Assembly: GCF_038957035.1 (NCBI RefSeq)
Contig: NZ_CP152412.1
Span: 5,886,501 to 5,950,500 of the forward strand
Origin: Bradyrhizobium sp. B097
GTDB taxonomy: Bacteria > Pseudomonadota > Alphaproteobacteria > Rhizobiales > Xanthobacteraceae
DNA: 64,000 nucleotides
Direction of reading: 5' to 3'
In this document: in pieces, positions 7,414 to 15,824 of the stretch
Numbering within the stretch: position 1 is the first letter of the stretch
How the letters are laid out: each line of letters opens with the position of its first letter
Notes under the pieces: model-generated
What the model saw: the letters and a program-made list of their open reading frames with translations, nothing else
Databases searched by the model: none
Told to the model about the DNA's origin: nothing
Translations under genes and position numbers: made by a program

Positions 7414-8730
7414 ATGGTTTCCAGCAATGCTGCCGTAACACAAGCACAACCTTCGTCCAGTGGCTTCCGCTGGCTGCAGCTCGTCATGGGCATCGTCTGC
7501 ATGGCGATGATCGCGAACCTGCAATATGGCTGGACGCTGTTCGTCGACCCGATCGACGGCGCGCATCACTGGGGCCGCGCGGCGATCCAGTTCGCCTTCA
7601 CGATCTTCGTGGTGACGGAGACCTGGCTGGTGCCGGTCGAAGCCTGGTTCGTCGACAAATACGGCCCGCGGATCGTCATCATGTTCGGCGGCGTCATGAT
7701 CACGCTGTCCTGGGTGCTGAACTCCTACGCTGACTCACTCACTTTGCTCTACGCCGCGGCTGTGATCGGCGGCATCGGCGCCGGCTCGGTGTACGGCACC
7801 TGCGTCGGCAATGCGCTGAAATGGTTTCCCGATCGCCGCGGCCTCGCCGCCGGCGCAACCGCCGCGGGCTTCGGCGCCGGCGCGGCGCTGACCGTGGTGC
7901 CGATCGCCAACATGATCGCCTCGAGCGGCTATCAGACCGCGTTCTTCGATTTCGGCATCGGGCAAGGCCTGATCGTGTTCCTGCTCGCCTTCTTCATCCA
8001 GAAGCCTGCGGTCACGATCCCGCCGAAGAAGAAGCAGCTCAATCTGCCGCAGACCAAGATCGACTTCACGCCGCCGCAGGTGCTGCGCAGCCCGATCTTC
8101 TGGGTGATGTATCTGGTGTTCGTGATGGTCGCCTCCGGCGGCCTGATGGCGGCGGCGCAGATCGCGCCGATCGCGCACGACTACAAGATCGCCAACACGC
8201 CGGTCTCGCTCGCCGGCTTCCAGATGGCCGCGCTGACCTTTGCGATCTCGCTCGACCGCATCTTCGACGGGTTCGGACGGCCGTTCTTCGGCTGGGTCTC
8301 CGACAATATCGGCCGCGAACACACCATGTTCATCGCGTTTGGTACCGGCGCGCTGATGCTGCTGACGCTGTCGACCTGGGGCCATAACCCGCTGGTGTTC
8401 GTGCTGGCGACCGCGGTCTATTTCGGCGTGTTCGGCGAGATCTACTCGCTGTTCCCGGCGACCTGCGGCGACACCTTCGGCTCGAAGTTCGCGACCACCA
8501 ACAACGGCATGCTTTACACCGCGAAGGGCACCGCCGCGCTGTTGGTGCCGGCCGCCAGCATCGTTGCCGCCAGCTATGGCTGGCAGGCGGTGTTCGTGAT
8601 CGCGGTCGCGCTCAACGCCACCGCGGCGCTGATGGCGCTGTTCGTGATCAAGCCGATGCGCCGCGCCTTCATCAACGGCAACGAGGCTGCCGCCGCAGCC
8701 GAGACAGCGACGAATGCCAAGACAGCCTGA
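7414..8730 (+). CDS. oxalate/formate antiporter family MFS carrier (second copy)
   Basis: 438 residues with about twelve membrane helices and the same landmarks as the first copy (QYGWTLFVDPIDGAHHWG, TETWLVPVEAWFVDKYGPR, GTCVGNALKWFPDRRGLAAG, GRPFFGWVSDNIGREHTMF, EIYSLFPATCGDTFGSKFATTN). The start ATG at 7414 has a GGGAGGA ribosome site; the frame extends upstream without one. The cytoplasmic central loop differs (PPKKKQLNLPQTKIDF against the first copy's TRRNYQPTE), so the two may differ in substrate preference or direction. The gene has a private operator and a private terminator, which argues for independent promoters despite the tandem arrangement. Confidence 0.88.
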   Translation: MVSSNAAVTQAQPSSSGFRWLQLVMGIVCMAMIANLQYGWTLFVDPIDGAHHWGRAAIQFAFTIFVVTETWLVPVEAWFVDKYGPRIVIMFGGVMITLSWVLNSYADSLTLLYAAAVIGGIGAGSVYGTCVGNALKWFPDRRGLAAGATAAGFGAGAALTVVPIANMIASSGYQTAFFDFGIGQGLIVFLLAFFIQKPAVTIPPKKKQLNLPQTKIDFTPPQVLRSPIFWVMYLVFVMVASGGLMAAAQIAPIAHDYKIANTPVSLAGFQMAALTFAISLDRIFDGFGRPFFGWVSDNIGREHTMFIAFGTGALMLLTLSTWGHNPLVFVLATAVYFGVFGEIYSLFPATCGDTFGSKFATTNNGMLYTAKGTAALLVPAASIVAASYGWQAVFVIAVALNATAALMALFVIKPMRRAFINGNEAAAAAETATNAKTA

Positions 8731-8795
8731 AATGTCGGCCTGAAATGTCGGCCGGATTTGACGGCCCGAGTTCGGGACGTCCCGCCGAACTGATG

Positions 8796-8826
8796 GAGGC
8801 GCATTTCGGTGCGCCTCTTTCGTTTT
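8796..8826 (+). terminator. intrinsic terminator after the second antiporter
   Basis: GAGGCGCA and TGCGCCTC pair around TTTCGG, then TTTCGTTTT. Just before it, a 13-bp direct repeat (TGAAATGTCGGCC at 8728-8740 and 8741-8753) begins inside the stop codon. Confidence 0.85.
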
Positions 8827-8976
8827 GGGAAGCACAGGGATGCCAGATGCCAGATACGCCAAGCGCGGCAGATGGCCAGCCCGCGCACACCAGGTCACAA
8901 TCGTCTGAAACGTCAGCGACTCTGCCTATTTCGGCGGTTTCCTGGTGATAGATTTCCGCAGCGGCCACGTTGACAA

Positions 8977-8995
8977 TTGGCATTTTGTATACCAG
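8977..8995 (+). promoter_or_regulatory. operator copy 4 and promoter of the CBS gene
   Basis: TTGGCAT-N5-ATACCAG. A perfect TTGACA at 8970-8975 begins 7 bp upstream, and with a 17-bp spacer the -10 would be CAGAAT (8993-8998). The operator therefore fills the spacer, the usual geometry for repression. It ends 31 bp before the ATG of the CBS gene. The TGG/CCA arms with an AT-rich centre resemble sites of GntR-family regulators; the regulator itself is not in the window. Confidence 0.7.
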
Positions 8996-9026
8996 AATCC
9001 TGTCAACGATAACCAAGGAGGTTGCC

Positions 9027-9461
9027 ATGCAAGTCGGAGATATCCTGCGCAAGAAGACCCCTCGCGTTGCCACGGTTCGCATGAACGAGACGGTGGCGAT
9101 CGCCGCGCAACTGATGCGCGCCAGCAATATCAGCGCGCTCGTGGTCAAGGATGTCGTTCGCACCGAGGGCAACACCGCCGTCGGCATGTTCACCGAGCGC
9201 GACGTGGTGCGCGCGATTGCCGAGCACGGCGCAGCCGGCGCCAGCATGAAGGTCTCGCAATTGGTCTCGGTGCAGCAGCTGGTGTCGTGCACCTCGAGCG
9301 ACACGCTCGAGCACATCCGTCATCTCATGACCAAACACCACATTCGCCACGTGCCCGTGATCGACGATTACAGCCTGATCGGCGTCGTCAGCATGCGCGA
9401 CATCGCGGCCGCGTTCGACGAGGAAACCTCTGCATCGAAGAAGGACGCGGTGCCGGCGTAA
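9027..9461 (+). CDS. tandem CBS-domain protein
   Basis: 144 residues, essentially two CBS domains in tandem (about 5-65 and 75-132). Landmarks are VGMFTERDVVRAIAEHG closing the first and RHVPVIDDYSLIGVVSMRDI closing the second. Such stand-alone CBS pairs bind adenosyl nucleotides and modulate partner proteins. The start ATG at 9027 follows AAGGAGG by 6 nt. It carries the same operator as the two antiporters and the small gene, so it likely belongs to the same response. The partner could be one of the carriers or an enzyme encoded elsewhere; the sequence does not say. Confidence 0.88.
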   Translation: MQVGDILRKKTPRVATVRMNETVAIAAQLMRASNISALVVKDVVRTEGNTAVGMFTERDVVRAIAEHGAAGASMKVSQLVSVQQLVSCTSSDTLEHIRHLMTKHHIRHVPVIDDYSLIGVVSMRDIAAAFDEETSASKKDAVPA

Positions 9462-10697
<1,236 letters not shown>

Positions 10698-10712
10698 GCA
10701 TCGAGTAGTGAT

Positions 10713-10820
10713 CCGTCACCCTGAGGTGGCCGCTCTTCAGCGGCCCTCGAAGGGTCGACGGCCACCGGCCGGGCCGTTCATCCTTCGAGGCTCGCAAGAG
10801 CTCGCACCTCAGGATGACGG
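10713..10820. repeat. intergenic palindromic repeat (family with 25304-25452)
   Basis: Outer arms CCGTCACCCTGAGGTG and CACCTCAGGATGACGG pair (15 of 16). Inner arms CCTCGAAGGGTC and ATCCTTCGAGG pair, and GCCGCTCTTCAGCGGC is a further hairpin. The same outer and inner arms recur at 25304-25452, so this is a dispersed REP-like element. Confidence 0.8.
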
Positions 10821-10865
10821 AACTCAGAGTGATCTCGAATTCTACGACACAACGAGAAGAAGCCC

Positions 10866-11834
10866 ATGAAAGCCTATGTGTACGGAGCCAACGGCCCTGA
10901 AATCACCGACGTTGCGAAGCCCGTGCCGAAGGGCACGCAGGTGCTGGTCAAGGTTCACGCCTGCGGGCTGAACCGCGCCGATCTCGGCATGACCAAGGGC
11001 CACGCCCACGGCGCGGCCGGCGGCGTCGGCACCGTGCTCGGCATGGAATGGGCCGGCGAGGTCGCCGAGCTCGGCCCCGATGCCCGGGGTGTCAAGGTCG
11101 GCGACAAGATCATGGGCTCGGGCGGCGCGGCGTTCGCCGAGTACACGCTCGCCGATCACGGCCGGCTGTTTCGCGCGCCATCGAACATGAACTTCGACGA
11201 GGCGGCCACCCTGCCCGTCGCGCTCGCCACCATGCACAATGCCGTCGTCACCAATGGCGCACTGCAGGCGGGCCAGACCGTGCTGATCCAGGGCGCGAGC
11301 TCCGGCGTCGGCCTGATGGCGATGCAGATCGCGAAGCTGACGGGCGCCAAGCTCGTGGTGGGATCCTCGACCGATGCGATGCGCCGCGGGCGCTTAAAGG
11401 AATTCGGTGCCGATCTCGCGGTGGACTCGAAGGATCCCGGCTGGGTCGATCAGGTGTTGCAGGCAACCGGCGGCGAAGGCGTCGATCTGATCGTCGATCA
11501 GATCTCCGGACCCGTCGCAAACCAGAACCTCAAGGCGACCAAGGTCAAGGGCCGCATCGTCAATGTCGGCCGGCTCGGCGGCACCCACGCCGATTTCAAC
11601 TTCGACCTGCATGCGGCGCGCCGCATCCAGTACATCGGCGTCACCTTCCGCACCCGCTCGATCGAGGAGATCCGCGATATCTTCGACGAGGTGCGCAAGG
11701 ACATCTGGCCCGCGGTCGAGGCGCGCAAGCTGCAGCTGCCGATCGACCAGGTCTACAAATTCGCCGACATCGGCAAGGCGTTCGAACACATGGAAGCCAA
11801 CAAGCACCTCGGCAAGATCGTGGTGACGTTGTAG
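10866..11834 (+). CDS. quinone oxidoreductase-like MDR family dehydrogenase
   Basis: 322 residues. The N-terminal GroES-like fold (VLVKVHACGLNRADLGM, then GMEWAGEVAELGPDARGVKVGDKIMG) is followed by a Rossmann NAD(P)-binding domain (VLIQGASSGVGLMAMQIAKLTGAKLV). It lacks the cysteine ligands of zinc alcohol dehydrogenases, which points to the zinc-free quinone oxidoreductase branch of the medium-chain dehydrogenase superfamily. NADPH is the likely cofactor. The substrate is unknown. The ATG at 10866 follows GAAGAAG. It ends in a convergent arrangement with the EamA gene, with a palindromic repeat between the two. Confidence 0.85.
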   Translation: MKAYVYGANGPEITDVAKPVPKGTQVLVKVHACGLNRADLGMTKGHAHGAAGGVGTVLGMEWAGEVAELGPDARGVKVGDKIMGSGGAAFAEYTLADHGRLFRAPSNMNFDEAATLPVALATMHNAVVTNGALQAGQTVLIQGASSGVGLMAMQIAKLTGAKLVVGSSTDAMRRGRLKEFGADLAVDSKDPGWVDQVLQATGGEGVDLIVDQISGPVANQNLKATKVKGRIVNVGRLGGTHADFNFDLHAARRIQYIGVTFRTRSIEEIRDIFDEVRKDIWPAVEARKLQLPIDQVYKFADIGKAFEHMEANKHLGKIVVTL

Positions 11835-11850
11835 CGACGCACACTGCTCC

Positions 11851-11934
11851 GTAGGATGGGTAGAGCGAAGCGAAACCCATCGATTGTATCCGCGCGGTGA
11901 GATGATGGGTTTCGCTGCGCTCCACCCATCCTAC
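11851..11934. repeat. 31-bp-arm inverted repeat between convergent genes
   Basis: Arms 11851-11881 and 11904-11934 pair at 29 of 31 positions (GTAGGATGGGT...ACCCATC against GATGGGT...ACCCATCCTAC). A fragment resembling one arm (AGGATGGGTGGAGCG) recurs near 13540. The EamA stop codon lies inside the right arm, so the element may also act as a bidirectional terminator. Confidence 0.8.
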
Positions 11935-12788
11935 GACCCTAATCTCGGTCTCACCTGCGTGATGGCGACGCCGGAGATCGCGAGCAGCGCGCCGACAGCC
12001 AGCTTTGGGGTCACGCGTTCGCCAAGGAACATCACGCTCGAGATCAGGGCGAACACCGGAAGCAGCAGACCGAACGGGGCGACGTGGCCCATCGAGCAAC
12101 GCCCGATCAGCCAGAACCAGAGGCCAAAGCCGACAATGCCGCCGATGAAGATGGTGTAGGCGAGCGCCAGCCAGCCGTGTTGATCCGCCGTGCCAAGGCT
12201 CGCCAGCTGTCCATATTCGAGCAGCAACGACATCAACATCACCTGCGGCACGGTGAGCAGCGACGACCAGCCCATCAACATCAGCGGATCAAACGGGCCG
12301 TAGCGTTTCGTCAGGACGTTGGACACCGCGAACGCGAACGCCGCCCCGACCACAAGCAGCAGCGGAAGCGCGTTGGTCGACAGCCCCGGCCCCGCCGCCA
12401 ACACCACCACGCCGGCGAATGCAAGCACCACGCCGGCTGACGTGACGAGAGACGGCCTCTCCGCCAGCAGCGGCCAGGCCAGCAGGACGGTGAAAGGCGG
12501 CGCGAGTTGATAGGCGACAGCCGATATGCTTCCCGAGCCGAGCCCAAGACCAACATAGAACAGCCCGAAGTTCAGTCCACCAAGGAAAAGCGAAATAGCT
12601 GCGATAGGGCCGAACTGTTGACGCGTGGGCCTCTTGACGAACGGAACAAGCAGCAGCGCGATCGCCAGGAAGCGCAGTGCGAGGAAGAACAGCGGCGGAA
12701 ACTCCGCGACGCCCACCTTGATGGCCACGAACTGAAGACCCCAGAGCAAGGGAACGGCCACTGCGCAGACGATCTGGATGGCAGTCAT
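11931..12788 (-). CDS. EamA/DMT family transporter
   Basis: 285 residues with ten predicted membrane helices in two EamA repeats (first half FVAIKVGVAEFPPLFFLALRFLAIALLL, second half TNALPLLLVVGAAFAFAVSNVLTKRYGPFDPL). The drug/metabolite transporter superfamily exports amino acids, metabolites or drugs. The start ATG at 12788 has an AGGAAT ribosome site; the frame is open 21 codons further without one. It is the presumed target of the TetR regulator encoded just upstream, because its promoter carries a near copy of the regulator's own operator. The substrate is unknown. Confidence 0.88.
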   Translation of the reverse strand: MTAIQIVCAVAVPLLWGLQFVAIKVGVAEFPPLFFLALRFLAIALLLVPFVKRPTRQQFGPIAAISLFLGGLNFGLFYVGLGLGSGSISAVAYQLAPPFTVLLAWPLLAERPSLVTSAGVVLAFAGVVVLAAGPGLSTNALPLLLVVGAAFAFAVSNVLTKRYGPFDPLMLMGWSSLLTVPQVMLMSLLLEYGQLASLGTADQHGWLALAYTIFIGGIVGFGLWFWLIGRCSMGHVAPFGLLLPVFALISSVMFLGERVTPKLAVGALLAISGVAITQVRPRLGS

Positions 12789-12804
12789 GGCATCATTCCT
12801 TTCA

Positions 12805-12824
12805 AGACCGATCAGTCTAGATAT
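12805..12824 (-). promoter_or_regulatory. TetR operator copy at the EamA promoter
   Basis: AGACCGATCAGTCTAGATAT, which matches 17 of 20 positions of the site upstream of the TetR gene (13488-13507). The core is AGACC-N4-GGTCT-like. It lies 16 bp before the EamA start codon. Confidence 0.7.
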
Positions 12825-12861
12825 GGACGCACCAATAGCGAAGGCGTCCACGGGTTATTGC

Positions 12862-13476
12862 TTATCTGATGAAGCGATCGAGCAGCGCGTCAGCGGTGGC
12901 TTGCCATGTGACCCGTGTCTGTGCCGTTTTGGCGACCACTCGCAACCCCCAAACGAAACAGACGAGAATTCGGGCGGCACTTGCAGGCTCGACACTATCG
13001 GCCAATCTGCCGGCCGCCTCCGCGCGGGACAGTACGTCTGACAACCTGGCTTCCATGGTTTTGAAAAAGCCCGCGACGCGACGTCCAACCTCGGCATCCT
13101 GGCCGGCCAGCTCCATGACCGTCGCCACCAGCAGGCATCCGCGCCGGCCATTGGCGCCGCTGGCGCGCTCGACGTAACCGGCAAGGTAGGCCCGTAGACC
13201 GGCAACCGGTTCCTTACGAGGGTCGAGTTCGACATCCATCCGCGTCAGCGCATCGGCGATGTAGCGATCGAGCGCGCGCAGGAACAGCGAGTGCTTATCC
13301 CCGAACGCGGCGTAAAGGCTACCACGCGAGAGCTTCGTCGCACGCAGCAGGTCCGGCAGCGCCGTGGCATGATAGCCGCGCGACCAGAACACATCCATCG
13401 CGCGTTCGACGGCGGCTTCCATGTCGAAGCTTCGCGGACGGCCACGGGGCAGCTGCATGGCGGTTTGGCGGCTCAT
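12862..13476 (-). CDS. TetR family transcriptional regulator
   Basis: 204 residues. The N-terminal HTH spans about 15-60 (AAVERAMDVFWSRGYHATALPDLLRATKLSRGSLYAAFGDKHSLF), the typical TetR DNA-binding layout, followed by an all-helical ligand domain (GCLLVATVMELAGQDAEVGRRVAGFFKTMEARL). It resembles the NemR/AcuR-type branch, whose operators have TAGACC arms. The start is ATG 13476 rather than the in-frame start at 13512, because the latter would run through the operator. It sits 73 bp upstream of the EamA gene on the same strand. It most likely represses itself and the exporter and is released by a small, perhaps reactive, ligand. Confidence 0.87.
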   Translation of the reverse strand: MSRQTAMQLPRGRPRSFDMEAAVERAMDVFWSRGYHATALPDLLRATKLSRGSLYAAFGDKHSLFLRALDRYIADALTRMDVELDPRKEPVAGLRAYLAGYVERASGANGRRGCLLVATVMELAGQDAEVGRRVAGFFKTMEARLSDVLSRAEAAGRLADSVEPASAARILVCFVWGLRVVAKTAQTRVTWQATADALLDRFIR

Positions 13477-13486
13477 GACCAATATA

Positions 13487-13502
13487 TAGACCAATTGGTC
13501 TA
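13487..13502 (-). promoter_or_regulatory. autoregulatory TetR operator
   Basis: TAGACCAATTGGTCTA, a perfect 16-bp palindrome centred about 18 bp upstream of the TetR start codon. The near-identical partner site lies before the EamA gene, which supports both as true operators. Confidence 0.8.
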
Positions 13503-13941
13503 GATATCGCAAGTGATAGTTTCAGGCGATTGACGTGCAGGATGGGTGGAGCGGAGTGCGGTGGACCACCTCTCCCTTCGTCATTCCGGGGCTCGCGAAG
13601 CGAGAGCCCCGAGCCTGTCATCCGGCGCGCGTTCGCGCGACCCGTTGGCAGGTGTCTTCTCGCGAGACGCGATGCGCCTTGCGAGGACGGTGACAAGCAA
13701 GCCCGGTCTCGCCGCGGAGAGCACGAAGTAAGCCGTAACGCCATCGCGCAGGGAATGCCGGAGTGTCTCCCGCTGAACCTGTATGCTCGTGTGTGTCTTT
13801 GTTTCCACTTTTGCACACGAGACCGCGGGTGCAGCGCGCACCCGGCATTCCCTGCGCCCTCTTCGAGTAAGAGGGCGGAACGAAATCCAAAGCTCGGACA
13901 AATCGTGTCGCGAGAATGCGAAGCTGCGTCCTCACCCACAC

Positions 13942-14046
13942 TGTCATCGCCCGGCTCGACCGGGCGATCCAGTACGCCGCGGCCTCTCGATTCAAGCACC
14001 GGCGTCTCTGGAATACTGGATCGCCCGGTCGAGCCGGGCGATGACA
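13942..14046. repeat. perfect 33-bp inverted repeat, MITE-like or REP-pair element
   Basis: Arms 13942-13974 and 14014-14046 are exact reverse complements over 33 bp, separated by 39 bp. Each arm is itself a hairpin around TCGCCCGG and CCGGGCGA. It has no coding capacity. Confidence 0.85.
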
Positions 14047-14101
14047 CCGAGATGAAGTATACAATGACGCTGCGTCGTATCGCGCGAGAACCATCCTCAT
14101 C

Positions 14102-14145
14102 GTCGTCCTGGCCAAGTGCGCGATTGCGCACCAGGCCAGGACGAC
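14102..14145. repeat. nested hairpin repeat
   Basis: Outer arms GTCGTCCTGGCC and GGCCAGGACGAC are perfect 12-bp complements. Inside them GTGCG-CGATT-GCGCAC forms a second stem. It lies about 100 bp before the CDF transporter gene. Confidence 0.75.
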
Positions 14146-14243
14146 AGCGTGATTTTGGCGCAAAGATGCAATTGCAAGTGAGTGGCGATTGCGCGTGACG
14201 ACTGACACTTGATGTTCACGGACTCCCTGCTAAACCCCCGCCC

Positions 14244-15632
14244 ATGAGTTCTTCCAGCACCAGCGCACCCAACACCAAGACATCCGTCGCCGCGATCTCG
14301 ATCCTCGCCAGCGGCAGCATGGCCGTGGCGAAGTTCGTCGTCGGCATCGCGATCGGGTCGCTGGCGCTGATCTCAGAGGCGCTGCACTCGTCGATCGACC
14401 TGATCGCCACCATCATCACCTGGGCGGTGGTGCGGGTGTCGGACCAGCCGGCCGACGCCGAGCATCATTACGGCCACGGCAAGTTCGAGAGCGTCTCGGC
14501 GCTCTTTGTCATCGCCCTGCTTTATGTGCTGGCCGGCGGCATCCTGGTGCAGGCCTATAGCCATCTGCGCGAAGGCGCGCCGCCGCCGTCGATCTCAGCC
14601 ATTCCTTTCGTCGTCCTCGTCCTCGATATCGGCGTCAATCTGTGGCGGGCCCGCGCGCTGCACCGCGCCGCGCGCGACACCAAGAGCCAGGCGCTCGCCG
14701 CCGACGCACTGCATTTCGCCTCCGACGTGATGGGATCCGCGGCCGTCATCGTCGGCCTGGTGCTGGCGGGCTTCGGCTTCTGGTGGGGCGATGCCGCGGC
14801 CGCCATCGCCGTTGCCGTGATGATCGCCCTGCTCGGCCTGCGCATGGCGCGCGAGACGGTCGAGACCCTGCTCGACCGCGCGCCCGAAGGCGCGCTGGAA
14901 AAGGCCACCGCGGCCATCAAGGCCGTGCCGGGCGTGGTCGACGTCGAGCGCCTAAGGGTCCGCATGGTCGGCGCTACGCATTTCATCGACGCCATTGCCG
15001 CCGTGCCGCGCACCTACCCGATCGACCGCGTCGAGGACATCAAGCGCAGGGCGCAGCAGGCGATGACCAAGGCGTTCGGCGACGCCGACCTCACCTTCAC
15101 CGCGGTGCCGGTGGCGCGCGACAATGAGAGCGTGCGCGAGCGCATCATGGTGATCGCGCGCAACTCCGGCCTCGCCATCCACCACGTCACCGTGCACGAC
15201 ATCGGCGGCAAGCTGATCGTCGGCATCGACCTCGAGGTCGACAGCAACATGGCGCTGGACGCCGCCCACGACATCGCCCACGAGCTCGAGCGCGCGATCC
15301 GCGAGGATTTTGGCGAGGACGTCGAGGTCGACACCCATATCGAACCGCTCGAGCCGGAATTGCCGTGGGGAACCGACGCCGCGCCCGACCGCGTCGAGGC
15401 CATCAAGACCGCGCTGACCGGATTTGCCGATGGCGGCGCGATCCACGACATCCATAATGTGCGGGTCCGCAACACCGACGCCGGCGAGGTCGTCAACTTC
15501 CATTGCCGTGCTGAGCCCTCGATGAGTGTGATCAAGGCGCACGAAAGCGTCGACCAGATCGAACGCAAGCTGCGCCGCGCGTTCCCCACCGTGAAGCGTG
15601 TGATCAGTCACGCAGAACCGACGCGCGCGTAA
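14244..15632 (+). CDS. cation diffusion facilitator (CDF) metal exporter
   Basis: 462 residues. The six-helix CDF core occupies about 15-205: HSSID in helix 2 (His48, Asp52), the loop HHYGHGKFE (74-82), and DALHFASD in helix 5 give the usual metal-site residues. After it come cytoplasmic dimerisation domains. The C-terminal half is longer than in a typical 300-residue CDF and seems to hold two or three ferredoxin-like repeats (LRVRMVGATHFIDAIAAV, then VTVHDIGGKLIVGIDLEVD, then VRVRNTDAGEVVNFHC). The family exports Zn, Fe, Mn or Co by proton antiport. The start ATG is that of MSSSSTSAPN. The metal is not decided by the visible residues. Confidence 0.87.
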   Translation: MSSSSTSAPNTKTSVAAISILASGSMAVAKFVVGIAIGSLALISEALHSSIDLIATIITWAVVRVSDQPADAEHHYGHGKFESVSALFVIALLYVLAGGILVQAYSHLREGAPPPSISAIPFVVLVLDIGVNLWRARALHRAARDTKSQALAADALHFASDVMGSAAVIVGLVLAGFGFWWGDAAAAIAVAVMIALLGLRMARETVETLLDRAPEGALEKATAAIKAVPGVVDVERLRVRMVGATHFIDAIAAVPRTYPIDRVEDIKRRAQQAMTKAFGDADLTFTAVPVARDNESVRERIMVIARNSGLAIHHVTVHDIGGKLIVGIDLEVDSNMALDAAHDIAHELERAIREDFGEDVEVDTHIEPLEPELPWGTDAAPDRVEAIKTALTGFADGGAIHDIHNVRVRNTDAGEVVNFHCRAEPSMSVIKAHESVDQIERKLRRAFPTVKRVISHAEPTRA

Positions 15633-15705
15633 TTCTACGGAGCCGTTCCTGTTTCGGACTCACTTTGCGCCTGCTGATTCTCTCTTGGACAAGAATTTTT
15701 TCGCA

Positions 15706-15721
15706 TTAACGAATCGTTGAC
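15706..15721 (+). promoter_or_regulatory. CtrA-like site upstream of the PAS sensor kinase
   Basis: TTAA-N7-TTGAC against the alphaproteobacterial CtrA consensus TTAA-N7-TTAAC: one mismatch, correct spacing. It is 104 bp before the start codon of the kinase gene, in an AT-richer patch (aagaattttttcgcattaacg). Confidence 0.4.
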
Positions 15722-15824
15722 TCTCGACAGCCCGGGAAATCTGGATTCAAATCATCATGATTCGGATGCGACGTGGGGAGCATCCGGTCCGGGTAAAAAA
15801 TCAGCTTAGATGGGGGTCTAAGGC

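Larger units (their letters stand above)
13513..14243. other. 731-bp gene-free spacer rich in interspersed repeats
   Basis: No gene with a ribosome site or family features was found. Open frames here are by-products of palindromic GC-rich repeats. The stretch holds a partial copy of the GGATGGGTGGAGCG repeat near 13540, a hairpin around CGGGGCTCGCGAAGCGAGAGCCCCG (13587-13611), a perfect 33-bp inverted repeat (13942-14046) and a nested hairpin (14102-14145). It looks like a landing zone for several small repeat families. Confidence 0.6.

Noticed and set aside
13530..14198. 222-codon open frame in the repeat-rich spacer
   Set aside because: It runs through inverted repeats, has no ribosome site and no domain; the protein-like text comes from repeat families.
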